NCBI GenBank assembly: GCA_029378245.1
Contig: JARKIF010000004.1
Coordinates: forward strand, 1,798,001-1,862,000
DNA: 64,000 nucleotides
DNA from: Roridomyces roridus
Taxonomy: Eukaryota; Basidiomycota; Agaricomycetes; Agaricales; Mycenaceae
Reading direction: 5' to 3'
Positions 32,848 through 44,333 of the stretch are shown one piece after another. Each line of letters begins with the position of its first letter. Positions within the stretch are counted from its first letter, which is position 1. The notes under the pieces were generated by a model. The model made no database searches, was not told the DNA's origin, and saw only the letters and a list, made by a program, of their open reading frames with translations. The position numbers and the translations under genes were made by a program.

Positions 32848-35800
32848 ATGAGCTCCCTCGCGTTTCTAGTGACCGAGCTCCAGGCATGTTGTCTGACTTT
32901 ACATTCTGAACAGCTCATTGAATCCAGTCCTAGTCCTTGGCCAGCGAAACTCGCAGGAAGCACCCAGACATTCGTGAGGTCCGTCGTGCCTCCTAGATTT
33001 CGACGTCCACCCTGCTGAACGACATTCAAGGCTGCAGAGAAGTCGTTGGCAATCCTCAGAGCGTCTCCCGAGCAGGCAACCGCCAACTTGGCCTCCGGTT
33101 CGCGACCTCACTCCATTTTTGCTGCGCACCAACACTTTGCCTAGATGGACCCCAGTCCGACGATCTCCTGCGCCCCGTATTCATGGGATGTGCCACCAAG
33201 AACGCCAAAGTCGTCGCCATCTCGTTGGGCTCGCTCCAGCGGCTGATAGCCCTCAAAGCTGTCCCGCACTCCGCCGTCGAGCTCATAATCAACACCATGA
33301 GCGACGCGATGAGCCAGGGTGTCGATATCCAGCTGAGGATACTCCAGACGCTGCTGTCTCTCGTCACCAATTTCCCGGCCATACATGGAGGTTTACTGGG
33401 AGAGGTGTGTTATAACACGTTTTCTGCGAGACGTGTTTCTCAGAGCCATACAGGCCCTACTGCTATGCTTCAAGCTGCAAGAATCCAAAATTGCCGTCGT
33501 ATCTTCGACTGCGGCCGCGACGCTGCGGCAGCTGGTCATGTTTGTCTTCGACAAGATGGTTGACGAGGACCGCCGCGACGACCCGGACACCACCCAATGG
33601 ATCGATATGAAACTTCCTAACGGGACCAGCAAGAACCTCGGCCCCTCCGCCCGCGACGCCTTCTCCGTTTTTGAAGACTTATGTCTTCTCGCCAACTCGG
33701 AGAAGCCCAACTTTCTCAAGCTCGAGTTTCTCCACAAAACCTTTGCGTTGGAGTTGATTGAGAGCGTTCTTACAAACTACCACGACCTCTTCCGCAAGGT
33801 GCGCCTCTTTGCCACGCCGTCTATGGTGTTGTACTAACCATTTTCAGCATACAGAACTCGTTCTACTGCTACAACTCCACCTCTGTCCCCTTCTACTCAA
33901 AGCCCTCTCTGACCGCGCGTTGTTCCCCCTCACGCTACGCTGCACGCGCGTCGTTTTCCTACTCCTCAAGCAGTTCTCTCGCGAACTCGAAACGGAGTCC
34001 GAGATCTTCCTCATGCTCCTCATCAAGATCGTTGGTGACGAACACGCAGAGAGCTCGGAGCCTGCAAGGCCACAGTGGATGCGTGTTTTGGCTATGGAAA
34101 TCATGCGAGGGTGCCTCATTTCTCATTCCCAAAGATCTGACTCTGACCGGTCTTCTCCAGGCTTTGCAGCGACGCAGAGCTGATGCGAAACGTCTGGGCG
34201 CGGTACGACGCCCGCGAGTCGGGCTCAAACGTCTTCACCGCCCTCATCACCGCGCTGAAGCGCCTTTTGACCGAGAAGCCTGCTTTGCTGGGTGTCTCGA
34301 ATCAGATTTTCGGTGTCGGTGTGCAGCCTGAGAACTCTGGATTCGACTCGGTTGCTGGTATGGCGGGTATGGTGGCCAATGCTGCTAGTGCCACGGTTTC
34401 TGGCGTTGTTGGCATGATGGGCTCCAGTGGCGGCCTAAGCTTGCAAGGTTCGGCGATGAAGTTGCAATGGTATGTCCCGATTTCATCCAAACCGCGCATT
34501 AGAAGTTTACGACCGACTCTAGCATTGACCAATTGGACAAGGCGGACGCGCCGCCCATCCCAGACTCGTACATTTACCTCCTCGCGGTGCAATGCTTTGT
34601 GTCGCTCTGTGAGGGCTTTGCGTCCTTTACAGGTCCGCTATACAGTACAATCGTGATCCAACGACCGCGGGCTGCTGGAGAAGCAGTCATCAGGGCCCCG
34701 CCAGCTCTCGATCTCGCATCTCTACCTTCAGATGACCCGTCAACGGAGCAACTGCGCGTTGTGTCGGCGATCATTGAAAGCGGCTGGCCCGCCCTTCTGG
34801 CCGCCTTGTCTTTCATCATCGCGACCAACCTCTCCGATGACCTTTTCGTCGAAGTTCTGGCGAGCTACCAAGCCATGACAAATGTGTCTGGGATGCTTGG
34901 GCTGGTGACCCCGCGAGACGCCTTCTTTACCAGTCTCGCCAAGTTTGCAGTCCCCACCCGGGTTGTATCGAATCTGGATCACTCGTACGGTGCAGAAGTG
35001 CAGACCCCGCGTACCGCTGCGTCGCTGTCGGAGAATCTGGGTCTGACCAGCCCCGCACCGCCAACCGGCCTGTCAGAGCGCAATCTAGCTTGTCTCAAAG
35101 TGCTCGTTGCCAGCGCCTTGTTCTTGGCAGGCAGTCTTGGGGAGAGCTGGTTTGGGATTTTGGAGGCGTTGCAGAACGCTGATTATGTGCTGACGTCGAA
35201 GGGTGCATCGTCTCCTGCCACCAAGCGCCCGGCTGGGAACCGTACGGTTTCGGGGGCTGTTTCCCGCCACGCGTTGCTCTCGGATTTGGACCCAGAGGCA
35301 CTGCAGAGCGCTATCCAACGTCTGTTTGACGCGTCAAAGAACCTCGAGGACGAGGCGTTTACGCACTTTGTCGGTGCGCTTTGCAGACTCAGTGCAGAAA
35401 TGGTGGGGATGCAGACGGAGGAGGATGTGATGATTGTGGATTCGGAAAGTATCAGTAGTCTGGTGGAGGAGCCGCCGTTGTTATCCCCCAGACAGGATGC
35501 TGTAGCGCATCGGAGGCGAGTTAGTGGCATTCACCTTCCACCCACACGCACTCTTGTAAGCTTCTTTGCACATATTTGGACGCTCATTGACTCGATGTTA
35601 GCGCTCTGGTGATTTTGGTATCAACAAACTCGGCGGAGTCGCCCTTCTCAATATCTACCGCCTTATCTATCGCTCTCCGGACGTTGCTTGGAATATCATC
35701 ACTAACCACCTCCTCTCCATCATCCGACTTTCATTTGCCCCACAATCCATTCGCGTCCAGGCCGCCCGGGTTCTTGACGAGATCTTGGTGATCGTCCCGC

Positions 35801-38800
35801 GGAACCTGACGACGGCCGGTGAGCTGCAGGCTCAAGTACAAAGGCGCGTCCTGGACGTTCTCGCCCAGCAGGTCGTCCCAGATAGTGGTGGGAGTACCAC
35901 GACCAGCGTAGAGCTCCGGCGGATGGGATTGGAAACCCTGCATCAAATCCTCCAGGCTTCGGGGCATACACTGATCATTGGTTGGGAGACGATATTCGAG
36001 ATGCTCGCTAGCGTCTGCAAGCCTCCGCCTCCTGCGCGCACCGCCTCCTTGGAATCGTTGCCGGTAATGAGCTCTCCGCCTTCACCCGTTCGCACCATCA
36101 AACCGCTGGCGCTGGGACTCGGAAATCCGAGCGAGAAGAGTTACACTGCGCTTGTCAAGATTGCTTTCCAATCATTGACGCTCGTTTGCGATTCGGTTTC
36201 ATCCCTTTCCCCGGCCCATCTCCGACTGTGTATCAGCACTTTGGGGCAGTTTGGACGGCAGGCGGATACCAACATTGCTCTCACTGCTGCAGCGAGTCTG
36301 CTGTGGAGTGTTTCCGACGTGATCCAGTCGAAGCGGAAGGACGTGGAGGTGGAACCAGAGTATAACTCTCTGTGGATGTTCCTTCTCCTCGAGGTGCTTG
36401 GGCTGTGTACCGATACTCGGCCTGAAGTGCGCGATGGTGCCATTCAAACTTTGTTCCGCACTATGCAGCTATACGGCGCCACTCTGAGTCAAGAGACGTG
36501 GGATGAATGTCTTTGGAAAGTCACATTCCCATTGCTCGATTCTCTCACTCTTGAAATCCGGCGGTTTGCTGTTACTTCTCCGTCTTCAAGTTCGGCAGAA
36601 GCATCAACAGGTCCTGTGCAAGCATGGGACGAGTCCAAGACCCTTGCACTGCAATCTATTGGCTCCATCTTCCATGATTTCCTCTCCTCCAAAATCATCC
36701 TGCTAGACTCGTTCACCAAAGCGTGGGATGTATTCGTCAACCACATCCAGGACGCGGTCCTCCTCGATAACCGCTCCATTAGCCCACCGGCGCTGAGGTG
36801 TTTAGAAAAGGCAGTCAAGGCATCTTCAAGTGCTCCCACGGAAGTCAAGTCAAAGATTTCCGAGATATGGGAACGTGTGTGGGCAATGTGCGATACTGTC
36901 GGGGATGCCATTTTGCGCAGGGGCAACGCGAATGTCCCAGATACACCGTCTTTCGAAAGCCCGCACAAGCCTTTCACGCAGGAGAGTCTTGTGGCGTTTT
37001 TGGAGGTCATGCGGTGCACCAGGAGCACTAGTCGAGCGCTGGACGGTGTTGAATGGCCTTTGGAGCGGCTAACGCGGCTCATGGCTATCCTCAAGGGTCT
37101 CTCGAAATTTGCGTTGTTATCATGATGCTCAATATTTGCAGGAATTTTGACGTATCCGAATTCGCCGGACTATAGACCAGACGTGGATCAATTACCTCCC
37201 GTGCAGGTACGGGCCTTATATTCTTCAGCTGCAGATTGCTCATTCATCCAGTCCATTGTTCTCGATACGATTGTCGACATTGATCTTTCCGCGCCCGGCT
37301 GCCCGTCCTTGGTCATGAAAGATTTGTCCGAGTACACGACCCTTCCCTTCTTGGCGGCGTTTGATGTCCCAGCAAACCCCAAGTCGCAGACCCCGCAGAA
37401 GAGGATCACGTATATCGCCATTGCGAAGAAGACGATGCCGATGCTGGTGGAGCTTTTCCTGCGCTTCAAGGACCGAGAGGAGATCTACAAGGATGGAACG
37501 ATTGAATCTGCCCTCTCGGTACGTTCTTCAGCTGAGATACCTCTTTGTGCTAACATGTGCACAGGCATATTCGATCCCAGTCAAGCTCAAGTATGACTGC
37601 CCACCGGCCTCCAAGTTTGGCCACGACCTTCCGCTCTGGAAAACTGCCACGTCGAATTTCCTCAAGATTGTGAAGGAATGCACTGTCCCCATACAGACTC
37701 TGGGCGATGGTAAGTCGACAATCTTAGGGTCCGAATCGATTTAAACCAACTCTCAGCCATCTCGGATGAGCATATCGAGGGCATCTGGAGGCAGATTCTC
37801 GATGTTTTCAGAGGTGGGATTCTGGCTGATTGGTAAGCATCAATCCACACATGGGTAAACAATCGACCGACTTTTGCCAGTTCCACTGCCGAAGCCTTCT
37901 CCCTCGAGGTGCAGGAAGCTGAAGAAAACTTTGACCTGGCTCTCATCGGCGCCCTTGAAATTGATGTGGTACCTCATCTGGGGGACAAGCGTGTCCCTGA
38001 TTCCTTGGTCGGCATGCTGGCCAAAGTTCTTCATCAAGGGAGTCGGTTGTATGAAGTCCAGCCTCAGTCGCCCGTGTCATCTTCTGGCTCTCGGGAGTTT
38101 GAGAAGATTGACTTGGATGGGAATTATGAGAATGGGAGCACGCAGCCGGGCACGGTTGTTCCGCGGGAGCGGTTCTCCTACTGGTGCTTTGACCTCTTGT
38201 TCTTGATATGCTCCAACACCACGAAAGGTGCGCTAGCTGACAGTAATACCGTTTTTGGTTGCTCAGATATCGTTCTAGACCAAGAGTCCTCAAGACGAAG
38301 ATTAGCTGCTTTTAGTCTTCCGTCATTATTAAGTCGATGTCGATCGGTCCTGGTGGGGTACGTGGCAGACGAGGCGTTGCGAGGCAACCTTCCTTTCCCT
38401 CGGGCAAGGGAGGACGAGCTGCTGTACGTTCTGCGCAAGTTGCTCGAGCTAAGGCTATGGCCTGGCTCATTATGGGCCGCGCTGTCAGAACAGCCGACGG
38501 AGTATGCTATCGAGCAGCCTGGTGAGCGCGTTTCTTCTACATACTCCCCATCGTATTGACGACCCCGACAGCCATCGACACTTCTCTGGGCCCGTCGCTG
38601 CTTATTGCAGACGCGGTCAAACGATCGCCTGTCGCTCATCTGTTCCACTTTTACCCGGTTCTCTGCGAGATTGCGTCAATACCACGGCAGACGCCCTCCT
38701 CGTGGGTTGTCGACAAGGGGTCTTCGGTCGCCGAGTTGGATGCTCGGGTGTTGGCCAGAGAATGTCTGAAAGAGGTCGGAAGGGAGATGGGAGTGCTTCA

Positions 38801-38804
38801 ATAA
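32848..38804 (+). CDS. MON2: MON2-type Golgi/endosome trafficking scaffold
   Basis: Sixteen exons encode 1746 residues with every splice phase consistent. Exon 1 is only MSSLAFLVTELQ and exon 2 is SLASETRRKHPDIRE. Together with AAEKSLAILRASPEQA and LLRPVFMGCATKNAKVVAIS they form the DCB start typical of MON2/large ARF-GEF relatives; there is no Sec7 catalytic domain. The HUS region includes RVLAMEIMRG (about residue 335). The C-terminal half has the MON2-specific helical repeats (FGINKLGGVALLNIYRLIY, RRMGLETLHQILQASGHTL, VALRELRLW-like end). In yeast Mon2 works at the trans-Golgi/endosome with Dop1, Neo1 and Arl1. The introns are 39-53 bases. The first has a GC donor (32884) and the rest have GT. 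It is the largest intact gene here and evidence that the local sequence is accurate. Confidence 0.93.
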
Positions 38805-38903
38805 AGACTTCTTTACATCTAATTTGCTATTAATCGATTCGCTATAGACAATGGGACGTTTGTGGATATCGTAAATTCATTCCATTTACACACAGGCCTG
38901 GAT

Positions 38904-39849
38904 TTAAATGTACACACTAGCCTGCCCATTAGTCGTTTCCACAGCCGCCCTCCCGCGATGCATATTCCCCCGCTCCCAAAACACACTCAGAGCCATCCTC
39001 GTCAGCCTGACCATCCATGTCTGAAATGTGCGTGTCCGGTCTTTGCCAGCTGGATCTTGCTCGGACGAGTCGACGCGTCTAGCGCTGATAGAGCCTCCTG
39101 CGACGTTGATGTCGCCTTCGTATGTGGACGGGAGGTGTAGGTCGACGGGGGCGTTGGATGTCGTTGCTGTGACGTCCAGCGTTGCGTCGACAGGGAGGGT
39201 GAGGATCTTGGCCATTAGCTGCCCGTTGGAGGTTCGCTGCTCGACGCGGAAGCTCCCGTTATTGTTGGATGCGGTGGTCAGGTGAATTGATGACTGCAGG
39301 TTGCTAGTGTGAACGAATAAGTTTTCAGTGTGGAGAGATGGGTCTTGGCGCACTCGTTGCTCGTCTTGATGGTCACGTTCTTGGTGTCGCTGCTGTTCCC
39401 GGCGTCGAGAGATTCAGGTGGGAGTGGGATGCCGTATTCGAAAGCCACCGAGTAAGGGAATGGTGCAGCTATCGGATTCTTCTTCTCGGCCTCGCCCGAA
39501 GGCTGCATGCAATCCAATGCTACACCAGGAATGCTGGGATAGGACCTCCATCTACTTCCAATGACCTTGGGGCGGTGAATTGCTTGTCAGATCTTGGTGG
39601 ACCAGGACTTACCCCGATACTAAACAAGACGCTACCCAGCAGCAGAAAACTCGAGACCCATAGCCCGAACGCGACGAGAAATACGCGACGGAAGCTGCGA
39701 GTGCTGCGGACGACATGATGGTCTGGTTGATGGCTCGGTCCCGCAGCATCTGTATACGCTGGTGGAGAAGATGCAGTGTCTTCGACCCGCAGCAAAGGCG
39801 TCGTGTCTTTGACAGCGCTCCTTGGAGAGTCGTCCTCCGTCAGGATCAT
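38904..39849 (-). CDS. Single-pass membrane protein with beta-rich (DUF7330-like) ectodomain
   Basis: Three exons (39849-39613, 39502-39354, 39303-38904) give 261 residues in frame. Residues 1-50 are cytosolic and polar (PPAYTDAAGPSHQPDHH). One hydrophobic helix follows (VFLVAFGLWVSSFLLLGSVL, about 56-75). The outside part has short repeated strands (FRVEQRTSNGQLMAKILTL, then APVDLHLPSTYEGDINV). The last segment (AAVETTNGQASVYI) is the usual ending of a family of fungal hypothetical membrane proteins that I associate with DUF7330; that name is from memory of the pattern. Function is unknown, perhaps surface or adhesin-like. It is convergent with MON2 and only 100 bases from it. Confidence 0.7.
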
Positions 39850-40061
39850 GGCAGAGATAAGGACCGCCAATTGTCATGATGTTGTCCGGGCACGTTCAGC
39901 ACTTGACAGTTTCAGGAGAGAGAAGGAAATAGTTGGGAAAGGAAAGTGTACACAAGAGTAATTAAGAGAGAACGAGAGATCTATTATAGTCCCCCAGGAA
40001 ATATTACACGCTGAGTAGTTTGAAGTCAGCCACGGAGGACGAACGGGCATTCAACTCACCT

Positions 40062-40560
40062 TTACTTGGCTTCGGATTTGGACTTGGCTTCTTCAGCCTG
40101 CTTCTTCAAATCCTTGAGTCTTCCGCTTTGACGAGTCGGCCCAGTCGGGACGGCGCGCCTTGTGTGTTTCTTGCCACCCGAGTGAGCAGGTGCACGACTT
40201 GCGGTCGGAGGCTCATTCTCCTTGTTCGCGTCGGCGCTGGCCTGAAAACGACTCCACTTAGCAGCAATCAAGACCAAAGGTAAAATAAAAATGACTAACC
40301 TCGGGGGCAGGAGCATCGAGCTCCTCTGAAGCCGGTGCTTCCTGAGGGCCACCCGGCAGGACTGTCTGAGCAGTCATCTTCCCGTCGCCGTCGTACCAAG
40401 TGGCGGTGGTAGTGCCGTCGGGTGCGTCCACGAAGGTGACGGAGGAAGCATCTTGGGGCGGCACGGACGTCCACTCCTCGGGCCCCAAATTCTTCATGGA
40501 CCGCCAATAGACCTTGGCTGGCGTTTCGGAGGATGCAGCGATGTAGAATTTCGGATGCAT
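40062..40560 (-). CDS. Small hypothetical protein with basic SRRLAGL-like tail
   Basis: Two exons (40560-40300 and 40241-40062, intron of 58 bases) make 146 residues. The ATG at 40560 is chosen because a TATAAAAGG box lies about 55 bases upstream (near 40612-40620). The N-terminal half has a WRSMKNLGPEEW stretch followed by two short strands (TTTATWYDGDGKMTAQTVL). The C-terminal half is charged and basic (ENEPPTASRAPAH, then TRQSGRLKDLKKQAEE). Arg-rich R-x-S-x-R-L-K tails recur in uncharacterised agaric proteins and suggest nuclear location. It is the paralogue of the next gene upstream. Confidence 0.65.
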
Positions 40561-40913
40561 GAGTGGCGTCTGGTCTGGTCTGGGGGGTGAGTGTCGAGAG
40601 TTTGCTGCAGGCCTTTTATACAGGGAGACATTCAAAGCGCCAGGCGGGACCTATCCTTGTTTCTCATTGTGCGGCGGCATGAGGCTGTGACGATGAGAGC
40701 CGCGTTACGAGAACTGGCAGCCTCGAGGGTGTACGCGATCTTGGGCTCGCTGTGAGGAACCATGGAGACGAGGACAATGCGCAGCCAAAGCTCTTGAGCG
40801 ACCGAAAGAGGAAATCTTTTTGCAGTACGATATCATATCATATACATTCAAAAACGAGCTGGTCAATGTTCGATCAGCTTTACAAAAGAGACGATGGGCC
40901 AATTGACTCGCCT

Positions 40914-41480
40914 CTATACAGAAGCGCGCTTTCCTCTTGTGCTTCTACGCAGTGGCGCCGACTCGTCGTTGGCGATCTTGACACGCTGTCCAGGCCGACG
41001 GCTCACCGTAGACCCTCCCGCCTCCAAATCCGCCGCAGGCCGTTTCTTTGCAATCCTCGCATCGTTGTCGTCCTGCGCTTCATTCTCCTTGATCCTCTGC
41101 AAACAATTTCAGTGGCCAGACTTTGTCAACAGAAAATCCCAGCCAACCTTGGACTTTGGCGCACGGCGATGCACAACAACCGCCTCAGGTCCCTCATCAT
41201 GCACCCGCCTGGACCCGCATCTGGCAAACCACGGCCGCTGCCCGAGTCGCTCGGTCGAATATCTCCTCCCATGCGCATCATAATTGTATCGCACGACCTC
41301 GCGCCCGGGCCCTTCCACGTATGCGGAGTACGGCACGCCCAAAGGCGGTGCGTCGAATGACGCTGGAGCCTCGAGGTCAAATCGGTCCTGATTCCTAGTC
41401 TTGTATTCCAGGTGGTCTCTGGGTAGCCAGTAATACACGGGTGCGTCGGGCGGTCCGGCTATGAACAACTTTTGGAGCAT
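40914..41480 (-). CDS. Small hypothetical protein, paralogue of 40062-40560
   Basis: Two exons (41480-41148 and 41096-40914, 51-base intron with donor GTTGGC) make 171 residues. The start MLQKLFIAGPPDAPVYYW lines up with MHPKFYIAASSETPAKVYW of the neighbour. The VRYNYDAHGRRYSTERL segment lines up with its ATWYDGDGKMTAQTVL, and the end (ESAPLRRSTRGKRASV) has the same type of basic Ser/Arg tail. A CATATAAA box sits about 50 bases before the start (near 41536). Same strand, same intron position and about 350 bases apart: a tandem duplication with strong divergence. Function unknown. Confidence 0.65.
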
Positions 41481-43173
41481 CCGAGGCTTCGGTATCGAAT
41501 TTGGGTTGGTGCAGGCTTGGTGTCGACGCCGGGTTTATATGAAACGCGCGGCCCAAGCTGAGTTTGATGGGCCCATTGTCTTTGTGGTCCCGATGGTCGT
41601 CTTGCTCTTGCCAAACAGCCCAATATGAGCAAAATCGCAAGAGCCCCGGGGAGAGGCACGGTAACGCGTCGAGTTCACTGAGTACGAAAACACGTCGTCA
41701 AAAGGCTGAGCTGTTGATTTGGGCCTTGCGCACGCCTGGGCGAAAGATCAACAACGGTGAAGGGAGGGCCATGCACAACGATGCGCACTTGAAGTCCCAA
41801 GCTACATCTGCGTCGTGACGCATCTTCAAGCTTGCGCGCGAAATCTGCTGCTCCAGTCACGAGAAAGCGGAATCGTCAATCCGCGGAATGAAGTTGAGGG
41901 TATGTCCTGTATAAACCAGGTAAAAAAGTGAACGCGGTGACCGTAGAAAAAACCGCACCAGATTACTCGTCGACAAGGCCTAGCCCCCTCCATCGTCCAA
42001 GGACTGAAACCATTGTGGGTAATCCGTGGTGAGTTGGGACACAGGTACTCACCAAACAGCGCAGAGAACGTCCCAGCAAACGAGCTGATAAAGCCAGAGC
42101 CATCGTTCGTAAGATTTCAGGGATTGTGCATGGCGTGGTATGAGAACGACGCTGAAAAAAGCGCACAGCCGGGGAACTTGAGTTGTCGGGAGTCCCAATG
42201 GTCGTGGTCGCTTGAGGCAGCTGACCGTAAAGGAGAAATGACTTGAGCCAAGAGTGTACATGGGAGTCGTTGTCAAGCCTCAAGCGACATGTCAATCACA
42301 AATCGCAGCCCAAAAACGGCTTGCAATCCGGCAGGGAAAAAATAGTTGGATGAACAGGACAAAAAAGAGAGAACCACGGATTTCGGGGAAGGAACTTGTC
42401 GCCCCTCGGGTGTTTGAGCGGAGCATAGCATCGTACAGCCGTTCAGCCATTCAACCGTTGATAATTAATTAAGCAACCATGGTATACAGGTACGGGACAA
42501 ACACTTGCCCAACCCAGCCTACGCGGTAATCACCTCGTCAATTAGATGCCCAAAGATCTCAGAAACCGTGAAAATTCACGGTAAATATTTTGCACATGGC
42601 AATAATGCGACGCCGAGCGCTCCTTGATCTCCCCACCTGCAGCGCATACACCTCCCAGTGATGGTGTGCTCACCAAATTACCCAAGATTGTCCACCACGT
42701 CGGTAAAGACATTGTAAGCCTTATCTGCCTGCAGATCAAGGTATTTCTCTGCGTATTCGCAAAGACGTGATCGAGCGTCGCCAGCCAGACCGGATGGACA
42801 AAGAAGCTTGGCATGTTGGTTGTCGGTGGAGAGCTGGATGGTAGCGTAGCGCTCCATTCACGTTGTATGGATAGGAACACACAGAACCCGTACGGTGGGT
42901 AATATATCGAGTGGCATCTTGTGTGTCATAAGCGAAAACAGATTCTTTGCCGTTGGGAACTGACGGTGAACGCGCCGCCGTCTGAGCCTCGTGATGGCTC
43001 CCAATCCTCCACCGAGGAGGTAATGATGATACGGCTGCTGTCGCACAGCGTTTGTGCATGCCGCACGCTGCAATACGGGATTCCCCCGGGTCTCAAAGCG
43101 GACAAAAAAGTGGTTAAGAGACATCGACGGGGCGAGAGAAAGCAGCTCCGTTCGAGGGTATAGAGTATACACG
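41481..43173. other. No recognisable gene
   Basis: About 1.7 kb. The open frames at 41660-41459 (-), 42541-42880 (-) and 43196-42858 (-) are unsupported by splicing or family resemblance. I see no repeat of the window's known families here. Confidence 0.35.
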
Positions 43174-44333
43174 CTAAGCCTTGGTGAACTTGTCAAAGAA
43201 CGCCATCACGATGGAGCTCGCAGATATTGGGCCGGGGCCTTCGCCAGCCACGAGGCAAGAAAAGTCGAGAGACGTAGACGCCCAGCAGTGTCCTGCGAAT
43301 ACATTAGCCAGGATCTAGTTCACAAGACGAATGGACTGACCCATATCATCCACCTTCCAATGCTGCAGCAACCCCTCGACACCATTGCATGTCCAGGAGT
43401 AATGCTGCCCCGTGCCGTTAAACAGATCCTCCACGGTTTTCGTCGAGTCGGGACAGTTGTTGCGCTGCGCCCACCAGCTTAGCCTGCAAAAAAAATAGTC
43501 AACTCAATATCCCACTCGATCGGATGCGGACCGACACTAACCAATCAGGAATAGACGGCTCAATACCACCTTCGCCCTCTCCGCCGTTGTAATTGACGTC
43601 AGGATCCGCGCCCCCGTGAATCTCAAGCACCGGTACGGGGGTCTTTACAGGCGTGCACCCACCCACACCATTATTGTCAGTGTAAAACGAGCCAGAGCCC
43701 GCAGCAAACGCAGCAAACTGCGACCCAACCTCGCTACACGCGATGGTGTCGACGAATCCACCGCCGATGGACATGCCCGTGGCGTAGATACGGCTGTCGT
43801 CGACGCAGTAGTTGGCCCGGATTTCGGTGAGCAGGTCGGAGACGAAGGTCAGGTCTGCGGGGACCGTGGCGTCAGAGTAGTTGGCTCCTGCCCATGCGCC
43901 CTGTCGGGTTGTCAGAAAACGAAGGACATGGCTGGGCGAAATGTCTGACCCCGAGCCCATTGGGGTACACCATGATTTTCTGCACTCTCGATCAGTCGCA
44001 TACGCGAATGAATACACGGTAGCTCACATTAGCGCTATATTGGCTCCCACTGAGACCCGTGTCGACCTCGAAGAAAAGACCGATGCTGGACGAGCCATGG
44101 AATCCAAGGACAACGGGGTACGGCACGTCTTGGCTGTAGTTACTGGGAAGATGGATAGAGTAGGAGCGGGAGGTGCCGTTGCTCGTCAGACTGTGGTACT
44201 GGGTGATGCCGTTGAACCAGTGAGATATGCCACAACCTGCGGTTCCACTGGTTTGTCGGGGAACATCGACAGAGGCGGCACTGGTGGCAACAACGCAGCT
44301 GGCGGCAGCAGCAACGAACGTATATGATCGCAT
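43174..44333 (-). CDS. Secreted CE1 / feruloyl esterase-like hydrolase with late frameshift
   Basis: Five exons (44333-44028, 43979-43950, 43900-43542, 43483-43341, 43293-43174). The first 20 residues are a signal peptide (MRSYTFVAAAASCVVATSAA). Then follow GCGISHWFNG, PYPVVLGFHGSSSIG (oxyanion HG), KIMVYPNGLG and the nucleophile elbow ATGMSIGGGF (Ser in G-x-S-x-G). ILEIHGGADPDVNY supplies the acid region and DDMGHCWAST the catalytic His. This is the LpqC/feruloyl esterase B fold that deacylates xylan-bound phenolics outside the cell. Exon 5 is one base too long: a run of five T (plus-strand A, 43256-43260) shifts the frame after STSLDF. The downstream frame EGPGPISASSIVMAFFDKF, the expected family end, is then out of phase. 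It is either a real late break that spares the triad or a homopolymer error. Confidence 0.8.
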
